A stretch of 64,000 nt of DNA, taken from positions 62,001-126,000 of the forward strand of contig WLWS01000001.1 in NCBI GenBank assembly GCA_012103475.1, in the 5' to 3' direction. Below are positions 47,554 to 57,410 of this stretch, one piece after another. The DNA is from Gammaproteobacteria bacterium. Its GTDB lineage: Bacteria > Pseudomonadota > Gammaproteobacteria > Eutrophobiales > Eutrophobiaceae. Numbering within the stretch: position 1 is the stretch's first letter; each line of letters begins with the position of its first letter. The notes beneath the pieces were generated by a model, which ran no database searches, was not told the origin of the DNA, and saw only the letters and a list, made by a program, of their open reading frames with translations. The position numbers were made by a program, and so were the translations under genes.

Positions 47554-49412
47554 TCATGACTGAATTGATTCCAGTTGCTTGAGTCGCTTAGTGTCACGTG
47601 CCCCGCCCTCTGATGCAGAAGTCGCCAGCAATCCGTATATTCGTAAGGCATTTGAAACCTTTCGCGGTCGACGAGCTTGCCAGGCCTGGTCCCCGCGTGC
47701 GTTCTCCTCCTCTCGTCGTTGTTCAATTTCCTTTTTTGACAGGTCCAGATGAATGGAACGTTGGTCTACATCGATTTGAATCGAATCACCATCACGAACC
47801 AGAGCAATTAATCCTCCCGCCGCCGCTTCAGGTGAAATGTGGCCAATCGACAAACCCGAAGTCGCTCCGGAAAAACGTCCATCGGTTAATAAGGCACAGA
47901 CCTTGCCCAGACCATGCGCTTTCAACATACCTGTTGGCGCTATCATTTCCTGCATGCCCGGACCACCGCGTGGACCTTCATAGCGTATAACGACAACGTG
48001 TCCGGCTTTGACATCACCGTTTTTTATAGCTTCAACACAATCGTCCTTGCTTTCGAATACCAGAGCCCTGCCATTGAGTTTGAAACAGGAAGCATCGACT
48101 GCTGCGGTTTTTAGCACACAACCTTTCTCGGCCAGATTTCCATAGAGTACGGCGATGCCACCGGAGTCTAAAAAGGCATGCTCACAACTTCGTATCACGC
48201 CTTTGACTCGGTCTCTGTCGATACTGTCGAAACGCTCTGACTGGCTGAAGGCAGAGAGACTGAATTTTCCACCCGGAGCTGCACGATATAAATTCATCGC
48301 CGCCTCGTCTTCAGAAACAGTGATGTCCCATTTCGCCAGTACCTTTTCTATCGATTCCCCGTGTACAGTATTTACATTTGTGCTCACAAGATCGGCTCGA
48401 TTCAATTCGCCGAGAACACTCATCACTCCGCCCGCCCGATGCAAATCTTCAATAAAAACCTGCTCTGCTGCCGGCGTCACCTGACACAAATACGGGGTCT
48501 CTTCGGCAATTCTTGCAATATCCTTAAGCGTAAAATCGACTTCTGCTTCACGCGCGATGGCGAGCACGTGCAGTATCGTATTGGTCGAACCACCCATAGC
48601 TATAGACAAACGCATGGCGTTCTCAAGTGCGTCAAAGCTGGCAATGGAACGCGGCAATATAGAGTCATCTTCATCACGATAACGGCTATAGGCCATCTCT
48701 ACGATACGCCTGCCGGCATTTCGAAAAAGTAATTCACGGTCTTTATGCGTTGCCAGCAAAGTACCGTTACCCGGCAAGGCCATCCCCAGTGCCTCGCAGA
48801 GGCAATTCATGGAATTTGCAGTACCCATTAAAGCGCAGGAACCACAGGTTGGGCAGGCAGAACGTTCAACATCGAGGATTTCATCGGCTGTAGAGTCAGG
48901 GTTGTTGCCTATGACCAGAGTATCAATCACATCAATCTTGATTTTTTTACCTCGATGCGTCACTCGACCTGATTCCATTGGTCCACCGGAAACAAAAATC
49001 GCAGGTATATTTAAACGCATGGCTGCCATGAGCATGCCAGGAGTTATTTTGTCACAGTTGGAAATACAAATAAGAGCATCGGCGCAATGTGCGTTGACCA
49101 TGTACTCGACCGAATCTGCAATTAAATCCCGCGACGGCAGCGAATACAACATACCGTCATGATTCATGGCAATTCCATCATCCACGGCAATTGTATTGAA
49201 TTCCTTTGGAACACCACCCGCAGTTAATATCTCTTCAGCGACCAGCCTGCCCAGATCTCTCAGATGCACATGACCCGGCACAAATTCAGTGAAGGAATTT
49301 GCAATCGCAATGATAGGTTTACCAAAATCTTCTTCCCGGGTTCCGGTGGCTCGCCACAGTGCTCTGGCTGATGTGCCAAGACTGCCTTCTGTTGTGGTAC
49401 TTGCCTCAAGTA
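47554..49412 (-). CDS. ilvD: Dihydroxy-acid dehydratase (IlvD/Edd), missing its own N-terminus; ORF continues in frame to 49659 into DUF3604 C-terminal sequence
   Basis: [53 protein letters not shown]; IlvD similarity starts at [19 protein letters not shown]. Confidence 0.88.
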
Positions 49413-51051
49413 CGCGCAGGTAGTAGAATGCCGATTGTCCCGGGTCGAATTCGGGATCCTGCCAATAGCAGAAAAACTCTACAGCACCTCCATCAGACAC
49501 GGCAATATCATAGATTCTTTCGTGGGTTTGCCCGCTTGCGTCAAGCCAGCCCTTTATCATTTGAACACGTTCAAGATCGACGCTATGTGGATCTTTTAAT
49601 GCTCTCAGTATGAATTCAGGTGATTGGCCAGCCGGAGGTCTGGACAAACTACTCCCCATCGCTACGCCCTTTTTGTATCCCAGAGATGCAAACTGTCTGT
49701 GTTCGGCATCGTTCTCAGCAAAATCCCAACCGGCGAAAACTTGTACATTTATTCTCGGACCGGTACTGGCTTAGACTTCCTTACGCTTCATTGCTGCAAA
49801 CAAGGCTTCGCGGGTATTTTCTTTCGCCCATACTGCGATATAGCCGGAGGCTGAAATTTCGTAAGCCCAAAGATCATAGGCTTTGTTAAATTTTCCTTTT
49901 ACTACCGGTTGGTCATTAAGTCGATGCAAGCCGGGTTCATAGATTGAAAATTTTCCCCAGAAATTGTCTTCATCGGCGGTGGCAAAACCGGTATGAGCAT
50001 CGGTGCTGCCAATCAGGCCAAACTGATAAGGATTCGTGCCGACCTGCTTTTCCAGCTTCAAACCGAGCTTAAGTGCAGAACGTGCGTATTCGTGTTTTAA
50101 CATAGAGTCCTGCTTGGTGGCAGTGGCAGTCAGGTTACCTTTATCCCAGTTTTCAAAGTCCGCAAAAACATCATTGGGAGAGAGTGTAGGATGCGCTTCA
50201 CCATCGCCTTTAATTTGAGTCACTTCGTAAAGCGGTTCCCAACGTGCTCGTTTACTGGCGTAATCGCTGTCGATTGCTTCACCTGAAAAGTCTGTTGTTT
50301 GAAACATCAGACCATTACTCATATTACCGTTATGCGGTATGGCCAGTACCTCACCACCAGTGTCGGTTTCATACTGCAGGAGAAACTCCCATAATTTTTC
50401 AGGGTCTTCGCTATCAAAAGAGGAAAAAGGCAGTACTTGCGCGGCTTTATCGGCAGCATCTTTAAATATCACTACCCGATGAAGGTTGTTACCGGCCGGC
50501 ATGGATGTCCATTCGTAACCGATAAAAGCGGTAAACTTGCCCGGCTGGTTATTGCGGTCGGCAGCGGCGGTAACGTAGTCCCAGGCGGAAGTCATGATGC
50601 TGGTATCGGTAAAACTGGGTTTATTCACCTGTATGTCATTCAACACTTCGAACATTGCCTTCCAGGTGTTGTCCTTATCACCGGTGGCAATCAATTCACC
50701 CCAGCGACGGGTAATCGGATTTTGCATTACCAGAGGATCTTTACTGCGTATCTTTGGCAATAAGCCCAGATACTCCGCGTGATCGGCCACCACCAGAAAA
50801 TCCAGCGGTCGTTTAAGCTGTGCTTGCCCTGCGCTGTGACTTTTGATTGCTTCACCTCTTGCAAAGCGGAACGCTTCTTCCGGTCCTATTTGTGTATTTC
50901 CATTTAGGGAGGCATCCGGGGAATAAGAAGTGTGCAAATGCGTGTCACCCCAGAAGAGCCGAGTCACCGGCAACTCTGTGGTTTCTGCTGCTGCGTATTC
51001 AACGACAGACAGACAAATACAAAAGATAAAGTGCATGACCCTGAAAGACAT
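49413..51051 (-). pseudogene. DUF3604 protein with signal peptide, interrupted by TAA at 49771-49773 and truncated/fused to IlvD at its 3' end
   Basis: LFWGDTHLHTSYSPDASLNG...FLVVADHAEYLG...[29 protein letters not shown]...[40 protein letters not shown]...[22 protein letters not shown] in one frame. Confidence 0.85.
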
Positions 51052-51107
51052 GCTGACTCCTTATATTCGAGTTACGCTACCGACTGAAAGGTAACTTATT
51101 TACACGG

Positions 51108-51136
51108 AAAAAAAGAGGCGCTTGAAAAAGCGCCTC
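51108..51136 (-). terminator. Rho-independent terminator of TBDR 51172-53448
   Basis: Minus strand GAGGCGCTT-TTTC-AAGCGCCTC followed by TTTTTTT, just after the TBDR stop. Confidence 0.85.
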
Positions 51137-51171
51137 CTGATTTTATTGATGATTCCTAAACATAAGCTGGT

Positions 51172-53448
51172 TTAGAAATTGACTTCAGCTTGCAAAGAAA
51201 CCATCCGAGGTGGATCAGAGAAAGCGGAACCGCCTTTGCCACCAAAGAAACTTGCCAAGGGTATATCGTTTTTCTGATGAGAGGTCTGTTCATCATTCAG
51301 GTTTTTACCAACAACTGAAAAGCGGTATTTACCATCAGGTGAAGTCGCGCTAAGTGTTGCATTAAACTTGGCATAGCTTGGTTGTACGTAATCTGGATCC
51401 AGATCACCAGCCAGGAAGAACTTGTCTGAATAGGTCAGGTCTCCTGTCAGGCCCATTTGCCAGCCATTGTAAACTTCCCAGTTGTATTCAGCATAGATGT
51501 TGGCTTCAAAATCTGGCGCATACTGTAAAGGTTGTCCGGTCAAGTCACAAGATCCGGGAGGGGCATTACCTGTACTATCCAGTATGCACGGACCAGTAGC
51601 ATAGGAATCGTACTCTGCATCCAGCACAACAAAGGCACCACCGACACTGAATTGGTCGCTAACCTGCCAGCGTGCGTCAACATCAAGTCCCTGGGACGTC
51701 GCTGCTGCTGCGTTACCAACCAGGAAGCTCGCTACTGAGAAAGTCGATACCTGCAGGTTCGTGTATTCTGAATGGAAATACTCGGCATTAATGTAAGCTG
51801 CACCATCAAGGAGCGACCATTTCGCGCCGAAGGCAAAGGCTTTCACACCTTCATCTTCAAATTCGAAATCAGCTAATACGCCAGAGGTAAAATCCTCTTC
51901 AAAACCACCTGCCTTGAAACCTTCCTTGTAGTAGCCATAAAGCATCAGGCCTTCCATTGCGTCCCACTCACCAGTAATGGCGAAAGGTACATCATCGGTT
52001 TTACGTTTGACTCCGAGCAGGTTGTGTTCTGTACCGAATACAAAGTTGTAAGCGCCTCTGACTGTTGCATCCGGAATCGCGTTATCGAGTGTTGAAATAT
52101 CAGAATACCAGAGTCGCTTATTGGTTGATTTACGATCCTCCGTGTAGCGAACACCCAGTATCAATCTCAGGTCTTCGGTAAAGTTTAGAGTAGCCTGACC
52201 GAATATAGCCCAGGTTTCTCCTCTTTGGGTGGTCGACTGATTTCTTCCAAGACGGTCCGTACCAAATGCTCCTGCCAATACTGACTGGCTCAGGTCGACG
52301 GAAGCCTGCAGACGTGTCTTATATTTATCATCTGCATAATAGAAACCGGCAATGTACTCAAGGAACTGATCCGAAGTTGAGGCAATACGGAATTCCTGTG
52401 ACATGGTTTGTGAATCCTGACGCTGTGGTCCGGCAACGACCTGCAGATTAGTGTGATCGTTATTAGTCAGAGCTTCGAAATCGAAAGCGACATAACTGCT
52501 AACAGAAGTGATTTGATGATTCCCCACATCCCAGTCGAGGGTGAGAGTCATGTTTTGTGTGTTGGTGTTGTTAAACAATCCGTCAAATAAAGGATCCGAT
52601 CCAACTGGCGAAGGAACTGATACATTAAAATCAAAATTGGCTTCGGCATTAGGGTCATTGACCTGCGTCAGTGCCAGATGGGCGGGAGATAGAAAGCCCG
52701 GCTGAGTTGCGTAACCACCTTTGATGTCATATTCACTTATTTCAGTTTTGAATGTGGCGGTTAAATTGGAGGTAATGTCCCAGTCTATGGTGCCGCGCAC
52801 CTGATACTGCTCACGCGCATATGGGTCTGGTGCACCCGGTAGTGAGTTTTCGAGGTAACCATCAATGTCAGAATATCTTGCAGCGACACGTATCCCTACA
52901 TTGTCCGAAACAGGTCCGGAGACAACGCCGGAGAATTCCTTACCATCAAACTCTGGAGTATAAGCGGCAGTAATTGAATTTTCCCACTCTTCCGTAGGTC
53001 CTCGGGAGGTGACATTGAAGGCACCACTGACGACGTTTTTGCCAAAAAGTACAGTTTGCGGTCCTTTTAATACTTCAACTCGTTCAACATCAAAGAAGGG
53101 GTTGCGGTAGGCACGACTCCGGCTGAAATAAGCACCGTCAATAAACATACCAACAGATTGCTCGAAGCCATAGTTCTGACCTGAACCAACTCCACGGATA
53201 AATATATTGGTAGCAGCCTGTGCTTCAGACATCATGATTGAAGGCATACGCAATGTTAACTCTTGAAGATTATTTATAGATCCATTGTCCAGCGTTACCC
53301 CGCTTATAACAGAAACTGCCACAGGTACTTCCAGCAGGCTTTCTTCGCGCTTGGTTGCAGTAACAATGATTTCTTCAATGACAGCAGCGTGTATGCTGGC
53401 ACTGGAAACTAGAATTAGAAGATACAAAAACTGTTTGAAAAATTTCAT
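51172..53448 (-). CDS. TonB-dependent receptor
   Basis: 758 aa; signal peptide, VIEEIIVTATKREESLLEVPVAVSVISG, VEVLKGPQTVLFGKNVVSGAF, C-terminal VSLQAEVNF. Confidence 0.95.
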   Translation of the reverse strand: MKFFKQFLYLLILVSSASIHAAVIEEIIVTATKREESLLEVPVAVSVISGVTLDNGSINNLQELTLRMPSIMMSEAQAATNIFIRGVGSGQNYGFEQSVGMFIDGAYFSRSRAYRNPFFDVERVEVLKGPQTVLFGKNVVSGAFNVTSRGPTEEWENSITAAYTPEFDGKEFSGVVSGPVSDNVGIRVAARYSDIDGYLENSLPGAPDPYAREQYQVRGTIDWDITSNLTATFKTEISEYDIKGGYATQPGFLSPAHLALTQVNDPNAEANFDFNVSVPSPVGSDPLFDGLFNNTNTQNMTLTLDWDVGNHQITSVSSYVAFDFEALTNNDHTNLQVVAGPQRQDSQTMSQEFRIASTSDQFLEYIAGFYYADDKYKTRLQASVDLSQSVLAGAFGTDRLGRNQSTTQRGETWAIFGQATLNFTEDLRLILGVRYTEDRKSTNKRLWYSDISTLDNAIPDATVRGAYNFVFGTEHNLLGVKRKTDDVPFAITGEWDAMEGLMLYGYYKEGFKAGGFEEDFTSGVLADFEFEDEGVKAFAFGAKWSLLDGAAYINAEYFHSEYTNLQVSTFSVASFLVGNAAAATSQGLDVDARWQVSDQFSVGGAFVVLDAEYDSYATGPCILDSTGNAPPGSCDLTGQPLQYAPDFEANIYAEYNWEVYNGWQMGLTGDLTYSDKFFLAGDLDPDYVQPSYAKFNATLSATSPDGKYRFSVVGKNLNDEQTSHQKNDIPLASFFGGKGGSAFSDPPRMVSLQAEVNF

Positions 53449-53505
53449 ATAAGCTACTCCCCCGATTTAACAGTCTGCAAAGTATAGTAGGAAGGGTATC
53501 AAGTA

Positions 53506-53546
53506 CTTTTGCAGTGGATGCCAGCTTTTTATCATTTGGTGCCAAA
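53506..53546 (+). promoter_or_regulatory. Site 2 of the GRTGCCA direct-repeat motif (TBDR / enolase-superfamily divergent promoter)
   Basis: cttttgcagtggatgccagctttttatcatttggtgccaaa; 40/41 identical to site 1. Confidence 0.75.
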
Positions 53547-53655
53547 TAACGCAGGCAGCAGTGTGGCATTGAAGAGACAATATATAGTAACTTTGAACGT
53601 CGTAAGAGCGAATAAGTAGCGTTAATCATTATCTATAAGGGAGGCCCACTTACCC

Positions 53656-54867
53656 ATGAGTGACACAATTATTACCGGCATTGAGACACTGCGCTTAAGC
53701 TCATACGGCAACCTGCTATGGGTGAAGGTCCATACGGATGCTGGTCAATACGGTCTCGGTGAGACTTTTCTCGGACCGGAATCGGTCGAAGCGCACATAC
53801 ACGAAACCATTGCGCCTTACCTGCTTGGAAAAAACCCATTGCAGCGCGATCTGCACTGGAAACAGTTGCGCGGTTATCTTGGTTTTCGAAGCTCCGGCGC
53901 AGAAATGCGTGCCCTCTCGGCAATCGACATTGCGCTCTGGGATTTGTGGGGCAAAATGAGTGACACGCCACTTTATAATCTACTAGGCGGAAAGTCTCGA
54001 GATTCGATTCGCGTTTACAATACTTGTGCCGGATATACCTATATAAGGAATAGAGAAGGTCAGAAGACTTCTAACTGGGGTATTAACAAAGATGAACCAC
54101 AAGGTCCTTATGAAGATCTGGATGCCTTTTTGAATCGAGCGGATGAACTCGCGCACAGTCTGCTTGATGAAGGCATCACCGCCATGAAAATCTGGCCTTT
54201 TGATTTCGCCGCAGAACGATCTCTGGGTAACGACATTACCGCAGAGGAACTTAATACAGCTCTTTTACCTTTTGAAAAAATTCGCAAAGCAGTCGGTGAT
54301 AAAATTGACATCATGGTCGAGTGTCATTCCCTCTGGAATTTGAACGCGGCGATAAAAATTTCGCGCGCCCTCGAGCAATTCTCTCCTTATTTTATTGAAG
54401 ATCCTATCAAGGCCGACAGCCTGGAGAATCTCGCCGAGTTTCGCTCCCGAACCTCTATCCCTGTTTGTGCCAGCGAGACACTGGCAACGCGTTGGGGTTA
54501 TCGGGACCTGCTGGAAGCACGGGCTGCAGATATAGCAATGCCTGATCTTGGCTGGGTTGGTGGCGTATCGGAAGCCAAAAAAATCGCCAGCATGGCTGAA
54601 GCCTTCGGCGTACCGGTGGCACCTCATGACTGCACCGGGCCCGTGGTCTGGGCGGCATCTGTGCATTTGTCCCTGAATGCGGTGAATGCGGTATTTCAGG
54701 AGTCGGTAAGAGCTCTATATACGGGCTGGTACACCGATGTAGTAACCAATTTGCCGGTAGTGGAAAATGGCATGGTATCGGTTGCAGATAAGCCAGGTCT
54801 CGGTATTGAGTTACTGCCCGATATTGATAAGCGCGATGATGCAGTAGTCAGAATTTCCAGCGTTTAA
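53656..54867 (+). CDS. Enolase-superfamily (MR/MLE; sugar-acid dehydratase-like) enzyme 3
   Basis: 403 aa; MKIWPFD, MVECHSLWN, IEDPI, ASETL, APHDCTGP. Confidence 0.9.
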   Translation: MSDTIITGIETLRLSSYGNLLWVKVHTDAGQYGLGETFLGPESVEAHIHETIAPYLLGKNPLQRDLHWKQLRGYLGFRSSGAEMRALSAIDIALWDLWGKMSDTPLYNLLGGKSRDSIRVYNTCAGYTYIRNREGQKTSNWGINKDEPQGPYEDLDAFLNRADELAHSLLDEGITAMKIWPFDFAAERSLGNDITAEELNTALLPFEKIRKAVGDKIDIMVECHSLWNLNAAIKISRALEQFSPYFIEDPIKADSLENLAEFRSRTSIPVCASETLATRWGYRDLLEARAADIAMPDLGWVGGVSEAKKIASMAEAFGVPVAPHDCTGPVVWAASVHLSLNAVNAVFQESVRALYTGWYTDVVTNLPVVENGMVSVADKPGLGIELLPDIDKRDDAVVRISSV

Positions 54868-54895
54868 GAAACAGACTTTAACCGGACTTTAAAAA

Positions 54896-55657
54896 ATGAC
54901 TTCAAATAGTAAATCGTTTGCACAGCGTATTCGCGATGCTGAACTGATGCTCGGTACAGTAGTAGGTATAGGTTCTTCTGAAATCAGTGAATTACTCGCA
55001 GCATGTGGTTACGACTGGTTATTCATTGATGCCGAACATGGCGGCTTTGATCCCTATGGCGCGCTGCCGCTTATTCAGGGAGCAGGCTCCTGCCCATGTC
55101 TGATACGCGTGCCAGCACATGACGAGATCTGGTTGAAAAAAGCTCTGGATACCGGACCGGCCGGCATCATCGTTCCTCAGGTTAACTCCGCCGAACAGGC
55201 CGCAAGAATTATTGAGCTCTGTAAATACCCACCGCTTGGTTCACGTGGTATGGGACTATCAAGAGCCTCAAAGTATGGTCTCAATCTTGCTGAATACATT
55301 GGCACGGCAAATTCCGACATTGCCGTCGTGCTTCAGGCTGAACATAAAGACGCCGCTGAAAATATTGAGGACATTGTGCAGGTGAAAGACATTGACGCCA
55401 TCCTGGTCGGACCCTTCGATATGTCAGCCAGTTTTGGTAAACCAGGTCAGGTCTCGGACCCGGACGTTGTTGCAGCGATAGATCATGTGACCGAAGTCTG
55501 CATCGCAGCTGGTATTACTCTTGCCACCGCGGTTGCCGGCGATGATGATGCAAGCAACTATATAGCGAAAGGCTATACACTGGTATCGGCTGGCGCCGAC
55601 TCCCTACATCTTATAAACAGCGCAAAAAAATCACTGGCGGCCCTGAAAGGCATTTAG
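54896..55657 (+). CDS. HpcH/HpaI-family aldolase
   Basis: 253 aa; YDWLFIDAEHGGFDPYGALPLIQGAG...VPQVNSAEQAARI...ILVGPFDMSASFG. Confidence 0.92.
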   Translation: MTSNSKSFAQRIRDAELMLGTVVGIGSSEISELLAACGYDWLFIDAEHGGFDPYGALPLIQGAGSCPCLIRVPAHDEIWLKKALDTGPAGIIVPQVNSAEQAARIIELCKYPPLGSRGMGLSRASKYGLNLAEYIGTANSDIAVVLQAEHKDAAENIEDIVQVKDIDAILVGPFDMSASFGKPGQVSDPDVVAAIDHVTEVCIAAGITLATAVAGDDDASNYIAKGYTLVSAGADSLHLINSAKKSLAALKGI

Positions 55658-55658
55658 T

Positions 55659-56588
55659 TTATTTATCGGTATCTAAACTCAATACTTCGTAGAGACCATG
55701 TCTCCCCTGCTTACCTTTTAATTCAGTAGAGCAGGTTAAACCTGTTTCAAGCTTGTCCTTCAGCGATTCGTAGACCGACTCTGAGACAAGCAGGCGGGAA
55801 CCCAGACGTTTGTTTTCAGATTCAACCCGACTGGCAAAATTGACCGAATCACCGATCACCATCTTTTTATCATTACAGGCATCATCAATAGAACCAATCA
55901 CCACATCGCCTGCGTGAATGCCTATGCCTATTTCCAGGCTCTGTCCGTAAGTACGTTCAAGATAACTTTGCATTTTGTCCATTGAGTCCAGCATCTGCAG
56001 AGCGGCTCCAACACTATTTGCTTTGGACACATTGCAGTCGTCTGCATCAAACAACGCCAGTAAGCCGTCTCCCATATAATTGAATATCTCACCATGATTG
56101 TGTTCGATGATTTGCCGCATTCGATAAAAATAGCGGTTCAACATATGGATCACGTCATAAGGTAATTGTATTTCAGAAAATGAAGTGAAGTCACGAATGT
56201 CTGCGAATAATATCGCAACACTTTTTTCTATACCGGTTGAAGAAAAACTTTCACCTTCTTCGGTTATATTCAGTAAGGTAATATCAACATCTTCATCATC
56301 AATCACCAGCCTGCGGGTCTTAACATCGCCAGTGACCTTTGCCTGACAGGCAAGCCTGATATTTGAGGAAAACCCGAATTTATCCGCGAGTAATTTTTCT
56401 CTATCACACCGGGGCGATAAGTGCCCATCAGTATCATCAATAATCAACACCCTGCAGGTTGTGCAACGGGCCTTGCCGCCGCAGACATGGGTGTGCGAAA
56501 TACCTGCTCGCAGGGCGGCCTGAAGAATCGACTCGCCTTGCTCAGCGTCGATTTTTTTATTGTCAGATAAGAATTCTATAGAAGGCAT
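55659..56588 (-). CDS. 2Fe-2S ferredoxin domain fused to class III adenylate/guanylate cyclase
   Basis: 309 aa; CGGKARCTTCRVLI ferredoxin loop; VAILFADIRDFTSFSE and NYMGDGLLALFD cyclase motifs. Confidence 0.9.
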   Translation of the reverse strand: MPSIEFLSDNKKIDAEQGESILQAALRAGISHTHVCGGKARCTTCRVLIIDDTDGHLSPRCDREKLLADKFGFSSNIRLACQAKVTGDVKTRRLVIDDEDVDITLLNITEEGESFSSTGIEKSVAILFADIRDFTSFSEIQLPYDVIHMLNRYFYRMRQIIEHNHGEIFNYMGDGLLALFDADDCNVSKANSVGAALQMLDSMDKMQSYLERTYGQSLEIGIGIHAGDVVIGSIDDACNDKKMVIGDSVNFASRVESENKRLGSRLLVSESVYESLKDKLETGLTCSTELKGKQGRHGLYEVLSLDTDK

Positions 56589-56593
56589 ATTAT

Positions 56594-57403
56594 TCAGGCC
56601 GTCTCACCACCGTCTACCACCAACTCCGAGCCATTCATAAAAGAACTGTCATCGCTGGCAAGAAAGAGTACTGCTTTGGCAATTTCTACAGGCTCGGCGA
56701 AACGGCCCAGCGGGTTATAGGCTTTCAAAGCTTCGATCACTTTCTCCGCTGTGTTTTCTCCAAAGGCACCATAACTGGCCATTTGCCCGGCCTCCTGCTC
56801 CACCATGGGCGTCTCAACCAGACCCGGGTGAATTGAATTTACGCGGACCGGATAATTCAGCTGTGCAAACTCCAGGGCGGCAGACTTAGTTAGTAGACGT
56901 ATCGCACCTTTGCTCATACTGTATGTGGCACCGAAAGGATAGCCCTTGATACCCATCGCAGAAGAGAAATTGATTATCGAAGAACTGGTCTTGTCCGTTT
57001 TCGCTGCAGCCTTTAACAATGGTAAGGATTTCTGAATACCGAAATAGGTTCCGAATATATTGATTCGGGCAATTTTTTCGAGCTCATTACTTGTCGTCTC
57101 TTCAATCGGTTTGACAATGACGATACCTGCATTGTTTATCAGCACATTCAATTTGCCAAACTCTTCATCGACTTTTAACAGGGCTTCCTGCCAGGATGAC
57201 TCATCGGATATGTCGAGCGTATAAGCTCTTGCTTGTCCCCCGCTGTTCTGTATTTCCTCACAGACACTCCGAGCGCTGGCAGCATCAATGTCCGTCACAA
57301 TTACCGTGGCTCCGGCGGCGGCCAGAGTCTTTGCCGTCGCAGCGCCGATTCCACGACCAGCCCCGGTGATCAGTGCTACTTTATCAATCAGGGCTTTATT
57401 CAC
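56594..57403 (-). CDS. Short-chain dehydrogenase/reductase
   Basis: TGAGRGIGAATAKTLAAAGA, NNAGIV, YSMSKGAIRLLTKSAALE. Confidence 0.93.
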   Translation of the reverse strand: MNKALIDKVALITGAGRGIGAATAKTLAAAGATVIVTDIDAASARSVCEEIQNSGGQARAYTLDISDESSWQEALLKVDEEFGKLNVLINNAGIVIVKPIEETTSNELEKIARINIFGTYFGIQKSLPLLKAAAKTDKTSSSIINFSSAMGIKGYPFGATYSMSKGAIRLLTKSAALEFAQLNYPVRVNSIHPGLVETPMVEQEAGQMASYGAFGENTAEKVIEALKAYNPLGRFAEPVEIAKAVLFLASDDSSFMNGSELVVDGGETA

Positions 57404-57410
57404 TGAAGAA

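Noticed and set aside
47598-49162. Plus-strand ORFs opposite ilvD (47598-47990, 48361-48732, 48809-49162)
   Set aside because: Shadow ORFs antisense to a conserved FeS dehydratase
49413-49659. Extra N-terminus of the IlvD ORF as a targeting or regulatory domain
   Set aside because: It matches the DUF3604 C-terminal region and is in frame with the DUF3604 ORF upstream, so it is a gene-fusion remnant
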